Positions 1 through 10,952 of a DNA stretch of 64,000 bases are shown here, piece after piece. The stretch covers positions 1-64,000 of the forward strand of contig DF241436.1 in the NCBI GenBank assembly GCA_000507305.1, given 5' to 3'. The first letter of the stretch is position 1; every line of letters begins with the position of its first letter. This DNA comes from Breviolum minutum Mf 1.05b.01 (taxonomy: Eukaryota > Sar > Dinophyceae > Suessiales > Symbiodiniaceae). The translations under genes were made by a program, and so were the position numbers. Below the pieces are notes generated by a model. That model was given only the letters and a program-made list of their open reading frames with translations, made no database searches and had not been told where the DNA came from.

Positions 1-14
1 TATAACGTGATTCC

Positions 15-137
15 ATGCAGTTGGGCATTGAAGATTTGAGGCCTTTGCCTCCAACTTCCTCGACATCTTCTGGCAAGATGGTGGGACAACTACCGCAGGG
101 ACCTCGGCCTTGGGATGAGAAAACGGGTGTTTGGAAA
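15..137 (+). CDS. candidate Pro-rich exon, unknown gene
   Basis: An open frame from an ATG at 15 encodes a Pro/Ser/Thr-rich stretch (…RPLPPTSSTSSGK…) and ends at AAA followed by a GT donor (gtatct). It may begin outside the window, so the ATG may not be the true start. It could be an early exon of the coiled-coil gene to its right, but the link is inferred from strand and phase only. No family recognised. Confidence 0.4.
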
Positions 138-1095
138 GTATCTTATGATAGAGTGTATTTATGATCATGTATCCATATATCATTCATCAAAGGACTATCC
201 CGAAAAAACACCTTTAAAAACCATGAGGTTTCTGCATTTCGCCCAAAGAAAGTGCATAAAAAGTCGACAGTAATCTCACAAGGCAACAGCATCGGCCAAG
301 AAGGCTTGGTGGCATTGCAGCATGTGTTGCCGGGACACTCTGTTTGGACTATTGAAATTGAATTCCCATTGTTCCAATTTGTAAAGCAACATTAAACTAC
401 CTTATAAATCCCTATAGATCTTGTGACTTCCAGTCTGGTTTGGGAATTTGAATTAACACCTGGATGCTGGTGGGACAAGGCTGGATAGCCTAGTAAATTT
501 TCTAGGAGAAGCTATACTAGTTGGGTTCGAGATAACTTCGATTCTCCAAAAGAGAGCTTGCGTATAGTATAAACTAGCCTACAATTAGCGTGTACACACA
601 ATATCACACCACATCAACTTTTAAAATTTGGGGTTTTAAGTCAACGTTTGCAAGTATATATACACACAACACCCGTATTTTTGCTAACTTTGATGCTGCG
701 CAGAAGCCTTGCCTCCAAGGCCTGGTACACTAAGCCAGGATGGAGTCTCAAGATGGAGTCATTGCCAGCAATTTTTTTCGAATCCAACAAAATTGGCAGG
801 GGTGAAGTTGCAACAAAAATCCCAACCAGTCATGGTGTATATCCAAGTTTTGAAGAATCGAATTTAAGGCCAGGGCCGACCTCCTCAACACCCTACGCGG
901 GGATTTGGGACACCTCTCAGCCAATTTCGGCTTGCGGGTGGAGGTGGAGGTGCGGCTTCCCGACCTATCATTGGTTGATTTCCTCACCTGAAACATCAAC
1001 GGAAACATGGATTGATTCATCCACAGTTTGGCAGTCAAACTGCCCCTTAGTTGTGGTGAAGCAACCTGACCTTGCCTTGATGCCTTGGAGCCTAG

Positions 1096-1170
1096 GCTGC
1101 CTCAGACTCCTTCCGCATCGAGGGTTGCGAGGGACCAGATCATGCTGCAGCAGTGCAAAAGGAGTTGCAG
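1096..1170 (+). CDS. candidate 75-nt phase-0 exon of coiled-coil gene
   Basis: Bounded by cctag acceptor and gtggcg donor, 25 codons, ending …AAAVQKELQ. Phase 0 on both sides, as in the later exons of this region, which supports one reading frame running through them. Confidence 0.4.
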
Positions 1171-1957
1171 GTGGCGATTTTGGTTTTGAAGAGATGCACC
1201 TGGTCACTGTAGCTGTCTCTAGCTCATCATTTGGTACTTTTGGTGAATAATGGTAGAATGGAACTGAACTCGGATTGTTGACAAAAGCAGTTATACAAGT
1301 TTAAGCATTCACAAATCCAAAGGTGTTAGAAAACTTCGCACCCACGCACCAATGTTGAGTTGGAATTAATTGAAATTGAATGAAATTGAACATTTCACAG
1401 CAACAATATCACCTTTTTTGGGGTTTCGGTTTCTGTTTTCTCAACGACTTTTACGATGCTTTCGCTGCAGGCCATTTGCAATTACTACAAATTTCCACCG
1501 CCTCAGTTGCGTCCAAGCTGAGGGGCAGGTTGTAGACGGAAGAATCGTCGAAGATTATTGCATGAAAAACGTTGGAAATTATCATACAAGAAACATTCAC
1601 ATTCACAATAATTGATAATTTATTTATTATGTTGCCATATTAGTTGCCATTCTGACAACTTACTTGCACTGTTTGATGTTTTTTTTCTGTTGGAGCAGAT
1701 CTTCTTTTTTTTGATATGGTTTGATAAACTGTTTGGATTTCTGCTGCCTTGCAGAGTCTGCAAATTGCATTTGACGCTGCAAGGGTGAGTGGCAAAGATG
1801 CACTCAGATAGACAACAACCAGAAACATTGCTTCAGAAAAAAAGCGTGGAAGCAGTTTAGAAGTTGTTTGGAGGTCTTGACATCTCTTCTATTTTGGATG
1901 CAAAACTTCCTTGACAAAACATGGACTTGGATCCACATGAGGTGTTCTTATGCTGAG

Positions 1958-2035
1958 TCTGTGGAGCATCAGTTGCGTGATAGCAAGACGTCAGCAGCAC
2001 TTCTGGATGATAGCAAGGCACTCAGAACACCCGCC
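1958..2035 (+). CDS. candidate coiled-coil exon
   Basis: After an AG acceptor the frame reads SVEHQLRDSKTSAALL…, a charged helical stretch. The frame stops at TGA (2036-2038); the real donor is probably a few codons earlier and is not resolved. Confidence 0.35.
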
Positions 2036-2077
2036 TGAAACGACCCAAAAGGCTCAGAGATTGCCAGCCAAGGCCAG

Positions 2078-2146
2078 CTGGGGCTGCAGCAATGTTTGGC
2101 TAGACAGAAAGCTGTGGCCATAGAAGTTCTCAATGGCCGCTCCAAG
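2078..2146 (+). CDS. candidate 69-nt phase-0 coiled-coil exon
   Basis: gccag acceptor, 23 codons (LGLQQCLARQKAVAIEV…), GT donor (gtttgg). Helix-forming, phase 0 at both ends and divisible by three, matching its neighbours. Confidence 0.45.
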
Positions 2147-3828
2147 GTTTGGGATTCCCAGGATGCCACAGATTCCTGACAAAATCTTCCAAAGTTGGAA
2201 CCTGGGTATATAATTCTTGTTTTTTCTTGGGGCTGTCAATTGCCGGAGGGCCGGTAAGCCCTTGACATGCACAACATATTTGGTGGTGTTTCTTGCATTC
2301 ATTCAAAGCTTGTACCATCTTGTACCTCTAATCTTCCCCAAGGGCCTAAGGGTCTTGACACTTGGATTTGCTTTGACTTAAACTTCTCCACATTTAGTCA
2401 CCACTCGAATCGGCAGGTGCAACTGACATGCAGCGTGCTGCGTTGCTTCTCCGCCAACTTCTCAATGGTGACCTTCAGGACTTGTTTTGGACCATGTTGG
2501 ACCATGTCATGAAGCCTCTCATGTCAGAGGGATTTGATTTTGAGTACGTACTTGTTTGTGATCAGAGTCGGAAGTGGTATTTGTCATGTACTAGTAGTGC
2601 AAATTGTCTCTAATTTAATTTGGCAATCACTATATACGATACGTATTTCAGTATTTCGTTGTCTTCTCAGTACCAGTCAATACATTACAGTACGGTATAG
2701 TACAGTCGATTTGTTTTCCCAATCCTCTGGCCTCACGTCGGAGTTCAGGCTTGGCGTCAGTGGCTGGTGGAAGCCAAGGCAGAGAAGTGGAGGGAAGCAG
2801 AAGCCGAAAGGGTGAGGACACAGCCAGATACCTAGGATGCAACTGTCAGAAAGCTTCAAATTTCATGGAGGGTGAAGATCAACAGGCATGTTTTTGAAGG
2901 GAAGATAATCAGCTGTGTTTCCTTGCAAACGATTTTCACCCCTGGATTTGGATAGAGATTTCTTTGAGGGACAAGATATGACAAGATGGGATAACAAAAA
3001 CTCTCACTTCGAACTTTGAGGTTGGAAGATCGAGCTCTCCAAATGCAAGGCAACGGTTTTTTCTTGTTGGATAGCTGTTTTTAAGAGTTACAAATTCAGC
3101 AAGACGCACTACACTCCACTTTGAGATGCTTTGGGATTTTTTCTTTTGTAAATACCAGACCATATTTCATCGAGGCCGAGCTTTGTCAGCTTTCAGAGTT
3201 GCCAAATATCGAGCGATCAGTCTACAGAAGGCAAGATGGAGCATGGAGCATCATGGAGGTATTTTCAGGTTTCTTCTGCTTTTCTTGGTTGATCGGTGAG
3301 GTTGCAGATCTGCTGTTCCAATACCAACTCAAGATCACCAAGGCCGGATGAGCTGTTGTTGTTTTTTTTTGGCGGGAATTCAAGAAAAAGTGAGGATGAT
3401 TCGATGCAATTTTTCATGCAATTGAGCAGGTACGATTTGGATTCGGATATGAAAAGGATTGAACAAACAAATGGTTGATGTCATCTACTCAAACTCGTTT
3501 TTTTTTTGCCATCTCTATATCCTCAACCTCAGCTCCAGGTCCAGCTCTTTCTTTCCTGGAGACTTTGCAAATTGGTGGATCCAAAAGAGACACCTGCTGA
3601 GGTGGGGACAGTTTTTCCTCAGGGGTGGCTGTTGTTTGGGGATGGGCTGGATACTAATCTTCACTGCCAAGGTTGAAACTGAAACCTTTTCAAAAGCTTG
3701 GTACCAGCACAAAGAAGAACTGCAGCAAGGGAGAGAGCAGGCCAGTGACTTTATGCTGCCACTTCATCGTACTTTGTCCATCTTTTTCAGTCAATTCTGG
3801 ACAGATCTGAAGCAAACTTGGCCACCAG

Positions 3829-3882
3829 GTCATCCAGCAAATGTTGGACACTGGCGTGCAGGAGAGTACTTTAATGGACCAG
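3829..3882 (+). CDS. candidate 54-nt phase-0 exon
   Basis: accag acceptor and gtggga donor; codes VIQQMLDTGVQESTLMDQ. The preceding stretch around 3700-3750 (…WYQHKEELQQGREQAS) is also coiled-coil-like and may be a further exon whose ends I could not fix. Confidence 0.45.
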
Positions 3883-3958
3883 GTGGGATGTCTTAGCTGA
3901 TGTCTGATAGCTCATGGCTCACATGGCAGACATCTTTATTCTTGTCTCGAGATGGCAG

Positions 3959-4020
3959 GCTGTGGCAAAGGCAGAACGTGTAGCTGAATCAGTAGCTGAG
4001 AAGATGTACCAGCAGCTTGG
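3959..4020 (+). CDS. candidate coiled-coil exon
   Basis: ggcag acceptor, then AVAKAERVAESVAEKMYQQ, a clear amphipathic helix with Ala/Val/Leu every three to four residues. The donor is not certain; GT and GC options lie between 4014 and 4022. Confidence 0.45.
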
Positions 4021-4331
4021 TGGCAACTTACTCCTATGAGCAGATAGAATTTTAGGACTTCGAAGCATCCAATCAGATTTTCTGGTGCTGCATGCTACTC
4101 AACTGCAGGCAGCTATGCATGGAATTGGTGAAGGTGACCTTTGATAGCTGGCACCAGGACAGACTGGACAGCATCGACTTGTCATTTTGTACGAGGCTGC
4201 AATCATTGGAACATCGACCTTTTATTTGCAATAGGAGACAAGAAGATCAATAGCAAAGAGGGAAGCTGAGGCTTCGCTGCGTTACCTGTGTGTTTGCACG
4301 ACATGGTTTGTTTAGATTCTGACACTTCAAG

Positions 4332-4382
4332 GCTGCAGAAGCACGTGCAGCACTCCTGGAAGAACAGCTCCAGTCACAGCAG
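4332..4382 (+). CDS. candidate 51-nt phase-0 coiled-coil exon
   Basis: cttcaag acceptor, AAEARAALLEEQLQSQQ, gttggg donor. Good heptad-like pattern, phase 0, 17 codons. Confidence 0.5.
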
Positions 4383-4930
4383 GTTGGGGATGTGCCACGT
4401 GTATTGACCCATGTTGAACCCTACAGTCCCAGAGAGGTCTCTTCACTTGCAGGAAGTTGGTTGGAGAAAACTCATGAGAACACCTATTTGATGCGCTAGG
4501 CCCTCGAGCCTTCCCACATGGAGGACCGGATGCATCCGGAGAATAGGGTGTTGACATGGCTTGACAATCTCCTAAGCTGCACAAGCCACAGAGGTGCGCT
4601 GGTGATATGGTAGCCATGTACAAAGTATACACCGGTATTCAAGGCACTTGAAGACCCCCTGACTGTGAGGTTCAGGAAAGTTATGATATACCTTCAACAT
4701 GCATGCATCATCATTCTTTGATATACTTTGTTTGCAGTCAGTACTTGTACTGTTTGTCACTGACGCACGTTTCAAATTTACTCCTGCCCTCGGACCGGTA
4801 ACTAGGATGATTTGGAAAAAAGACAAAGAATGCGAGAAGAGGAGGTGATGGCTATAGCAGCAGCAATCGTGTTTGGGTTAAGTACTCATTTGATCAGTTC
4901 GAACTCGAACGCTTTCATACAAAGTTGCAG

Positions 4931-4975
4931 GCCATGGAAGAGATGCGAAGACAACGGGACGCTGCTGAACGTGAG
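4931..4975 (+). CDS. candidate 45-nt phase-0 coiled-coil exon
   Basis: gttgcag acceptor, AMEEMRRQRDAAERE, then a GT donor (gtcgac). The frame stays open further (…VDMASTAISKTQ), so the exon could be longer. A second helix-rich patch near 5150-5190 (QRQQQLAAAEREALR) may be another exon. Confidence 0.5.
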
Positions 4976-5407
4976 GTCGACATGGCCAGCACAGCAATCT
5001 CAAAGACTCAGGGCTTTTGATTTTGAGAAATCCATGCATGTAACTGTAGAAATTACCATCAATCACTTGCCAATCCTTGAGTGCCCACAAGATGCCTGTT
5101 TGGCTTCCGTTGGCCTTTCACCTTTTGGACGAAGATGCAAGGCCTTGCAAAGGCAGCAGCAACTGGCTGCAGCCGAGCGTGAGGCCCTTCGGACATTTTG
5201 GACAAGTCTGAGCGGAATCAAAATGACTATGCGTTAGCTCGTACTTGGTGGTTTCACAGTAGGATTTTGGAAAGATGACGCCGATTGAAAAGACTTAAAC
5301 TGCCATCAACTACAGTATAGTAATGCAATGCATAGTATATAGTTAGCTTATAGTTTGGCAGCAAGTTCTTGCAAATATGTCACAGAGGACTTTGCAATCT
5401 TACTGAG

Positions 5408-5476
5408 GCCTTAGTAGAGCAGATCAAAGCAGCGCGGCTGCAGCAGTCCTTTGAGATGGAAATGCTGAAGGACCAG
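5408..5476 (+). CDS. candidate 69-nt phase-0 coiled-coil exon
   Basis: ctgag acceptor, ALVEQIKAARLQQSFEMEM…, gtggca donor; 23 codons, phase 0 on both sides, strongly helical. Confidence 0.55.
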
Positions 5477-5610
5477 GTGGCACGAGAGTGCGTGATGTGC
5501 GGCAATACTTCTCCCAATCCAGAATGACGTTCTCACAACATGTCGCAACTTACTTCGGAACTGAAAAAACCTTCCTTCTCAACATGCATACTTTGTCGCA
5601 AACCTTGCAG

Positions 5611-5688
5611 GTAGCCCGTGCAGAAGATGCGAGGAGGTCTCAACAAGAAGAACTTGAACGTCTAAAGGAAGAGGCGCGACCAAGCCCA
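5611..5688 (+). CDS. candidate 78-nt phase-0 coiled-coil exon
   Basis: ccttgcag acceptor with upstream pyrimidines, VARAEDARRSQQEELERLKE…, gtgaaa donor. This is the clearest coiled-coil exon in the region and shares phase and length rule with the others. The parent protein would be a long coiled-coil protein; no motor or other diagnostic domain was seen. Confidence 0.55.
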
Positions 5689-6881
5689 GTGAAAACCCAC
5701 TGGCAGATGTCAGAGGCAGTGTGATTGGATTGAAGCACTCAGTCCATCTCAGTCCTTTTGTTGTGTTGCAGGTGACCAAGGGATCTGTCTACCAGGACCA
5801 CAACATATATACATATCCAACTCTGTGGGTCAACCGGTGTGATGACAGCTGTCAGGAGATTATACAGCAATTCAGGAGTGGGCCATCCGGCTACCCAGCA
5901 GTTTCGTCCTTGGCAAACCTTAGCCTCATAGGAAATCAACATCTAGGAACTGGATGCAAGATCATACAAGCAAACCTTCAAGGAAATAAGCTGCAGTTAT
6001 CATTTTGCGTGTAACTATGTCATTTGTTTTGATGAGGCTGTTCCTGTTCCACAAGCAATGGGCGACATGCGGGTGGAGCAAGCTCCAAACAAGGCTTTGA
6101 TATCATGTTTTTGCCAAGGAAAACGACTTGGAAATTCTGGGATTGATAAACAGCCTTTAAAGCTATGCAATTGAATTTGGCAGGCTTCCTTGCATGATTG
6201 AGTTTTGGAGACGTTGAAGTATTCCCCAGTTTCTTGACTTCGACGTTCCATCCTTCGAAGGCTGTTGTGACTGAAAGTCCTCCAGTGACCACCAGAAGTA
6301 TTTCAGTTGAGGCGGACTTGGCTGATGGGTTGGGATTATGAAACATTGGTTGGTTGTAGGCAAAAATCAAAGGAAGCTGCAAAGATGAGCAAAACACGAG
6401 TCCAAAAAAATGCATAGCATATCTTAAAGTACAGCAAGAATGCTCAATGTAGTCTCGTCACGGCAGTGTTGTTCCAAGCCACAATTCCTTCAAGAGTGCA
6501 TCGTGGGAATTCGCATGTTGGTACTTGACAATATGCAACAGTTTTGAACGAATCATGACCAGTCATGACTTGAACACTTCAATCAATGACCATCTAGAAA
6601 AATCATGAAAAATCCAACAAACTATCATTTCTCAACGACCAGTGCATCCATTTGAGGCCGTTCCAGAGTTACCCAAGTATCGCAGCCAACGTCCCAATCC
6701 GCGATCTTTGGAACTGGGCAGAAATCAGGCGATCCATTTTTTTTGGTGCGGATTAGTATGATAAAGGATTTTTTTAGCTAAGAACTTTGAGACTTTTATA
6801 AGGGCCACCTTTTGCCATGAATTGTTAGTTTCATGAATTGAATGTCAATTGATTTTCCCATTTGATGAGATGTTTTGGGAG

Positions 6882-6911
6882 GCTGAAATGCTGGAGCGGA
6901 TGCTGATCAAG
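6882..6911 (+). CDS. candidate 30-nt phase-0 exon
   Basis: gggag acceptor, AEMLERMLIK, gtgcaa donor. Very short, but phase and composition match the series. Confidence 0.35.
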
Positions 6912-9835
6912 GTGCAAAAGCCCTGGGCATGTGCAAACACTGCAGCTCTTCTAACTTGTGTCGTTGCAGGTTGTGCTGCAAGGTTGGCAAGTAGTGGCCC
7001 TTGGATGGAGGCACAAGTGAGTTGGTGAGTCCATTGAACCATTGCTTGTACCATTCCACTGTACCACTACCGGTACCACATCACTGCGTACCAAGCCAAC
7101 ATGCCACTAGATTGTACCACCGGATGCCATGCACAGGAAGCATATTACAGCATCTATCTTCAACTTTGATAACTCCTGGAGTTTCATTGAGCTTCGTATG
7201 AGATGTGCGGTGCATCACCTGAAAAATCGATTTCATTTTGGTCAATCGACACGTAGTCGAGTTGTTCTTTGTAGGCCTTCGGAGTCTCGTGTGAGAGACG
7301 TACCCTGGCAGACACCACCAGAGGCCCTTGATCAGCCACTCATAGTCATAATATATCATAATCATTTGAATATATTTGAATCATTTGTGTCATCAAGTTA
7401 GTGGAGGTATCCTCGCAAGTGGTTTACTAAGAGTTATTTCGTCATCACCGCTGTCTAACATCCATCGGTTCCAGGATCCTTTGCTCCCCCGACCTCGAGG
7501 GCAAAACTGGCAAATGAGCGCTGAAATGGCGAAAAAGGGCTTGCAGAAATGGCTGGGAAAACCCAGTGACTTGTGACTTGTGAAAAACCAACATTTGGAA
7601 ATCAAGAACTACCTGAAGAGTGTGACAATTGCAGAATAGAAAAAGATGAGATAGAATCAGCAAAATATTTCAGTTGAAGCGTTTGAAGTCGTGAAAACCA
7701 AACCTGGTTCTTTTCAATCCGGTCCTGGTTTGTTCAAGAAAATGTCTGTGATTCTACTACTAGTGGGACCTGTCTGACAGGAATTTCGGTATGTATGTAT
7801 CTACTATTTTGAATATTCTTGAAGATATCCTCTCTGATGCAGTATGAGCCATGGGTAAAAGCGCTAGAACTAACGATTTGACATAAAAACTAGTGATGAC
7901 TGTTTTTGCTTTATTGAGAAGATGAAACTTCAACAAAAGGGTGATGAAACCATCATGAAACTGTCAAGAAAAGACATGTTGATTGGAGAAAACAGGACGA
8001 TCGATCTTACAAAGTTAAGCTCCACGAACATGATTTCAGACATGTGTGGGTTGTTAATTGTTTGACTGAAACACGAACGGACTCGCGATAAATGTGGGAA
8101 AAAATTGAATCAAAGGAATATCAAAAATGTCAAGACAATAATAACAGTATTTATTCGAATGATATTTATATTATTTGAAAAAATCACGGTAATGATTCAT
8201 GAGTAAAGTCGCTAAAGGATGTAGTTTTCTGCTCTGGAATGTATCGATCAATGAATCAAGGTATTTTTTTTGCCTTTGAACCTTTTGGGATCAGATATTT
8301 TCATGATTTTACCAAGTACTGGGGACAGCTCTTATTCAACATGTTTGTGAATGAAAATAGCAAACAACTAAAGAACTTAATTGAAGTCACTTAAGATCAG
8401 CTTTCTCAAAAAAGGGCTCCAACAATGACATGACCGCTTTTATTGATGAAATTAGTTGATGAATATTCTTAAAGAATTGCTTGTCGCTTCCAATTTACCA
8501 CAGAGGAAAGATTGAATGACTGTGCTCATTCAAAACATCAGTTAATGAATGTGGTAAGAAATTCTTTATCCCAAACATGTTTTTAGGTTGGATATATATA
8601 ACTGAGTATGCTTGCTTGAGAGTCTCAGTCAATCAATGCTGGATCTTAAACAACCAAATGAACATTTCTTTTGAACGCCTCAATTGACTGGGATGGGACA
8701 ACCTTTTTTTCTCTAAAACAACCCATTGTAAAAAAAATACGTGAATATGGTCATCAAATCTAACATAAGATCCAAAGTCTACACAGTAAAGGGCATGGGC
8801 TAGAAATGGTCTGCTTGAGCCGCCAAAAAGGTCCACGGAGCCAGAAGGTGACTTGACAACAGCGCCCGGGGGCCCATGGCTTGTGATGGATGATATGTTT
8901 ATCACCAATGAAGGTGTACGTAAATTTCATCCATGTGATACTACCCCAGGAATGATTTCTATATTTTCTTAATTTCTTATGACAATGATATTATTAGACA
9001 ATAGTATTGGTAGGTTTTTTTTACATGGCATGTTATCTTCTAAAGTAGATGTAAAAAAATTGCAGGGTTCCCTCCATTTGGAGCCACGCGTGAAAACCTG
9101 TGAGGGACTTATATGAAGCTGCTGCTCGAGCACATGCGACATTTGCCAGCTGGGCCGTGAGCTCCAGCCTCAGCTACCCTCAGCGGAAAATGGCAGCCTT
9201 GGAATAGGAGTTTCCTTTTTGGAAACCATCATTTTTTAGGTTCCATATGAAAAGAACCTTGGGAGTGTTATGTTACCTCATGTTTTTATGATACCTTGAA
9301 AACAATCCTTAAAACTTAAACCTTAGGCTCTGTTCGACGTCATATGTCGGCAACTCAGATTTCTGGAGTATGCTCTACTCATTGACTCCATAGATACCAA
9401 ACAGATGCCAAGCGTACTTGGGGACTTGATTCTCTTCAATTGGGCTGCATATTTCACCGATTACTTCATACTTGCCAATATCTTCCCTGTTTGCTATTAG
9501 TTGTGAAGAAAAAAATGCCTCTTAGTCTTACTTATATAGTAGTTGGGATTAATGATGGGGCTTCTGGACAAGGCTGCTTGTGCCAAGCCAACTGCCGTTG
9601 CGATGCAGGTCAGGGAATCAACCGGAACTATCTCCTGAGGAGGAGGCATCTCAGACTTTCCTGAATGGAAACTTACAAGTTTGATGTGTATTTTTTGCAA
9701 GACACTAGGACAGCAGTTGTTTTTTTTTTCATGCTGACATGTTGTTTCCTTTGTCTTTTGCATATATATATATATACATATATATGAATAGTTTCATCAA
9801 AGCACCATCCAATGAATTCTGAGTGCTTTGGACAG
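6912..9835. other. non-coding stretch, AT-rich in its middle
   Basis: Between two candidate exons there is little that reads as protein. Possible exons near 7470-7570 (…GQNWQMSAEMAKKG…) are weak. From about 7660 to 9300 the DNA is AT-rich and stop-dense with no exon I can support. A short (TA)n run lies at 9764-9785. I read it as intron. Confidence 0.4.
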
Positions 9836-9910
9836 GCCGGGGAACAAGCAGTGCTTCGCGCCAGCCAGAGTATCTCCGCAGATGTCATGGAGGAGCTGAA
9901 TTTGTGCCAT
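9836..9910 (+). CDS. candidate 75-nt phase-0 exon
   Basis: ggacag acceptor, AGEQAVLRASQSISADVMEE…, GT donor (gtggca). Helical, phase 0. A further acceptor at 9955 opens ELEQFAMQ…, whose end is not resolved. Confidence 0.5.
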
Positions 9911-10462
9911 GTGGCAAGTGCCATCAGTCGATGGTTGATCCTTTTTTGACCTCAGGAGCTTGAACAATTTGCAATGCAACCATCATCATCTTGGCCGCAC
10001 CTTAGCTGAAAACTGCTGCCGACCTTGTTTAAACCCTGGTGTCAATGTGGAGATTTGGAAATGCCACAGTTTGCCAAATGTAGGCCACCCTTGCTACCTC
10101 CTCGTCCAGTCCTACCTGGTGATACTGGTTGGGATGAGCGTATTAGACACGTGGCAGAGCCTAGACGAGGCTTGGCTGATTGCAGAGTAGCTTGGAGATC
10201 CATTGTGATGCTGCATTACTCGCCAATCACCTAAAGATGACAGTGGAAATTGAATTTTATCTTTTCCAATATAAGGAAATACAACTGCGATTGGTGGGTT
10301 TTCCATTGCTATTATCTATATTAGTTTGCTGGAGGGTAAATTCAGTAATGCTTCGTCCTTTCTCCTTGTGACATCTTTGGAAACTCTTGAACTGAGGACG
10401 ATTGTTCGGAGCAGAACACGAGACCACGGAGGACCAACAACGATGAAAGTTCATAATTGATT

Positions 10463-10528
10463 ATCATCATCATGATCATCATCATCAACATCACAATCAA
10501 AAACACCAAAACAACAACCACTGCCACC

Positions 10529-10567
<39 letters not shown>

Positions 10568-10592
10568 GCAGCAGCAACAACAACAACAAGAT
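10463..10592. repeat. (ATC)n then (CAA)n trinucleotide microsatellite
   Basis: Imperfect ATC repeats run from about 10463 and are followed by CAA/CAG triplets at about 10527-10591. It lies between candidate exons, so it is probably intronic. Confidence 0.85.
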
Positions 10593-10650
10593 TCCCTGAA
10601 ATTTGACATGTCACATCGGAGTCACTAAACAATGGCTTTTCAACTGGCAG

Positions 10651-10722
10651 GATGTACTGCTTGTGGAAAGCGATGGCTACTTGACCAGCTTTCGTGCCCT
10701 ACCCAGTGATGTAGAAGGCGCG
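10651..10722 (+). CDS. candidate 72-nt phase-0 exon
   Basis: ctggcag acceptor, DVLLVESDGYLTSFRALPSD…, GT donor (gtagat). 24 codons, phase 0. Less helical than the others, so it may belong to a globular part of the protein. Confidence 0.45.
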
Positions 10723-10919
10723 GTAGATTGTATAGACCACGCATTGCATGTTGGACTGGACAGTCGCCTTGGATATAGACAGAATAGATCCTCACTGCAA
10801 GAAGTTGAAAGAAGTGAAGGAAACAAATTGTTCAGGTGCTTGTGTCAAAATCATGAATGTTATGAAATTCCCCTCTCTAATGTGGTCAATTCATCATGTT
10901 TCATCAAGATTTGATAGAG

Positions 10920-10952
10920 CTGCTGGCAGCTGAGATACAGCATGCCAACTTG
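10920..10952 (+). CDS. candidate 33-nt phase-0 exon
   Basis: atagag acceptor, LLAAEIQHANL, GT donor (gtgacc). Short but consistent with the series. Confidence 0.35.

Noticed and set aside
648-1250. 200-codon plus-strand frame near the left edge
   Set aside because: Composition looks random, and the 1096-1170 exon in this stretch reads in a different frame.
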